Assembly: GCA_019649035.1 (NCBI GenBank)
Contig: BMAT01008557.1
Coordinates: 11,995-32,452 of the forward strand
Direction of reading: 5' to 3'
From: Elysia marginata
Taxonomy: Eukaryota > Mollusca > Gastropoda > Plakobranchidae
DNA: 20,458 nt
Both the position numbers and the translations under genes were made by a program. Position 1 is the first letter of the stretch. Every line of letters starts with the position of its first letter. Positions 19,086 through 20,458 of the stretch are shown piece by piece. The notes below the pieces were generated by a model that saw nothing but the letters and a program-made list of their open reading frames with translations, was not told where the DNA came from and ran no database searches.

Positions 19086-20458
19086 GTAATAGGCTGGTAT
19101 TATTTCTGTCTGTGTGTGTTAAAAAAAAAAAACTATTCCAATCAATGTCTGACAAAGATTATTTTTTTCTTTGTTATTGCATGAATTTTTTTAAAATGCA
19201 AGCTATTTCCTCTCTCATTTTGCGTTGGTTTTTTTCCAAACCATGTAAATTGAAAGCAAAAGAAACAAGAGGATATATTTAACTTTATCCATCGGTTTTA
19301 AGAAATAATATGTTGTAAGTCTATTTTGAAATATAGAATTTCTTTCTGTTGGCTGCGGTTTATCAATGGATTTAAAGTCCATTCTCAAAGATTACAACAT
19401 GACCTTTATGTTTTAGTAAAGCAGCTTTTTCTAAATTGTATAATATCCCAAAAGTTTCTCTCATTGCAAAGATCTGCACAGTTTTGCAGAATGCAAGATG
19501 TAACAAAAAAATTATGGTTGTATTATCTGAAGGCAATATTCTCCAATTCAAAAGTAACTTTGAGTTACTGTTATTATTTGTAATCTTATTAATCTCGTCT
19601 AAAAGTAATTCAATTTCTTTCTGAGCTAATCTTGATCACTTTTTATCGTACATGATGGAGAAACGGTAGTTTAAAGTGGTTTTGTACAAGTGCAAATGTC
19701 CCATATATCTGACAAAAAAAATTTTCTTTTATAAGAATAGTCCATTAAATATCTGCTCCTTTCCGATTATTCATGCCTGGCACATTAGACATTTAGGATA
19801 AAATGGCACAAGGGCAGTGTGAAAAGTTCGTTGATTAAAGAAAACAGCTGAGAAATATTTGGTTTTTATTTACCCCATTGGTTGGCACTAAGGGCATTCA
19901 AAGGAAATAAATGATTAGTAGATAGCTTCTTTCCTCAAGCCATAAAACATTTTAATGGGACTAGACTTAAGAAATTTTTTGAATTCAGTCTGCTGGGAAA
20001 ATGAAGGGCACAATTAAGGAGCGGGGTGTTTTGTTGAGTGGGATGGGTTTAGAGGAGTGCATGTATTTGTTGTTCATTAGGACGAAAGAGAGAATATGCT
20101 AGACAGATAAAGAGCAATAGAGTGAGCGCGAGAGAAAAAGAGAGAGGAATGCTTGTGTTGGTGTCTACGAGAGAGATAGCATTTCTTTTCTTAAATATTG
20201 ATGTTCCACTACAGTATATTTTGACTATAATATTCATATCATTACAACTTATCAGTCTGACAAAGCATTGCTTATTTTCAATACAAGTACTTACGTAACT
20301 TTGTATTGTAGTTTTGTGGTCTGTATAAATACTGTTATTCATCTCACAGGACCTATTCTGTGTTTAATCATAATATAAAGATCTACCCCAACATGTCTTT
20401 AACATTTGAAATAGGATTGGTTTCATAGCATAAGCCTGTTGTAAAGCTTGCTAGCTAT
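19086..20458 (+). other. Downstream intron or 3' flank, end of window
   Basis: No further ELxGH cassette is visible. Read-through from E3 stays open to 19282 without a nearby AATAAA. A weak candidate terminal exon follows tccactacag at 20215, with ~50 open codons to TAA near 20378, but it does not resemble the family C-terminus. The gene probably continues beyond the window. Confidence 0.45.
20111..20149 (+). repeat. GA-rich low-complexity tract
   Basis: Run of GAGAGA/GCGAGA with short A runs (gagcgcgagagaaaaagagagagg). Simple purine tract. Confidence 0.8.

Noticed and set aside
20215-20380. Terminal GDPGP1 exon after tccactacag
   Set aside because: Open for about 50 codons in the right phase but unlike the family C-terminus; left as a weak possibility only.
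1-20458. tRNA, rRNA, CRISPR array or bacterial operon
   Set aside because: No cloverleaf with a GGTTCGAATC-type B box, no conserved rRNA segment, no regularly spaced repeats, and no closely packed long ORFs were found by eye.

Overview
The window looks like animal nuclear DNA. It is AT-rich by eye, full of long A/T runs and microsatellites, and its one recognisable gene is split into many short exons by GT...AG introns of about 0.3 to 3.3 kb. There is no bacterial operon layout, rRNA, tRNA or CRISPR array that I can see. The encoded protein, the gene layout and the repeat style suggest a marine invertebrate, possibly a mollusc; that placement is an inference and is weak.

The gene is on the + strand from about 5.46 kb to at least 19.09 kb. 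Joining the predicted exons gives a GDP-D-glucose phosphorylase (GDPGP1 family, HIT/GalT superfamily), about 330 residues up to the conserved C-terminal ELxGH motif. Exons 2 to 10 keep frame through every proposed junction, and the order of conserved blocks matches the vertebrate protein. The HIT triad lies in exon 7 as [10 protein letters not shown]. The 5' end has a 5'UTR/start exon (5463-5594) whose first exon and promoter are not firmly located. The 3' end is unresolved and probably continues past the window.

Region by region: 1-4.3 kb is mostly non-coding sequence with possible relics (an inverted-repeat cluster at 1.6 kb, a 144-codon minus-strand ORF at 2.4-2.9 kb, a doubtful transposase scrap at 3.5 kb). 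4.3-5.4 kb holds two copies of a dispersed repeat, a CCAAT/YY1-like promoter candidate and an ACT/ACA trinucleotide array. 5.46-10.25 kb holds exons 1 to 7, with a ~300-bp tandem duplication in intron 6 that copies the 3' half of exon 6 plus a small terminal-inverted-repeat element. 10.25-15.7 kb is two long introns around exon 8, containing unidentified transposon-like sequence and a TCTG/TC microsatellite. 15.7-19.1 kb holds exon 9 and then the most unusual part: three paralogous copies of the short C-terminal ELxGH exon (16816-16881, 16882-16944, 19026-19085), all phase 1-1, the first two fused without an intron.

Only one gene is well supported, so no multi-gene pathway can be described. 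The most interesting candidate for something undescribed is the repeated C-terminal exon cassette of the GDPGP1 gene, which could give alternative or extended C-termini.
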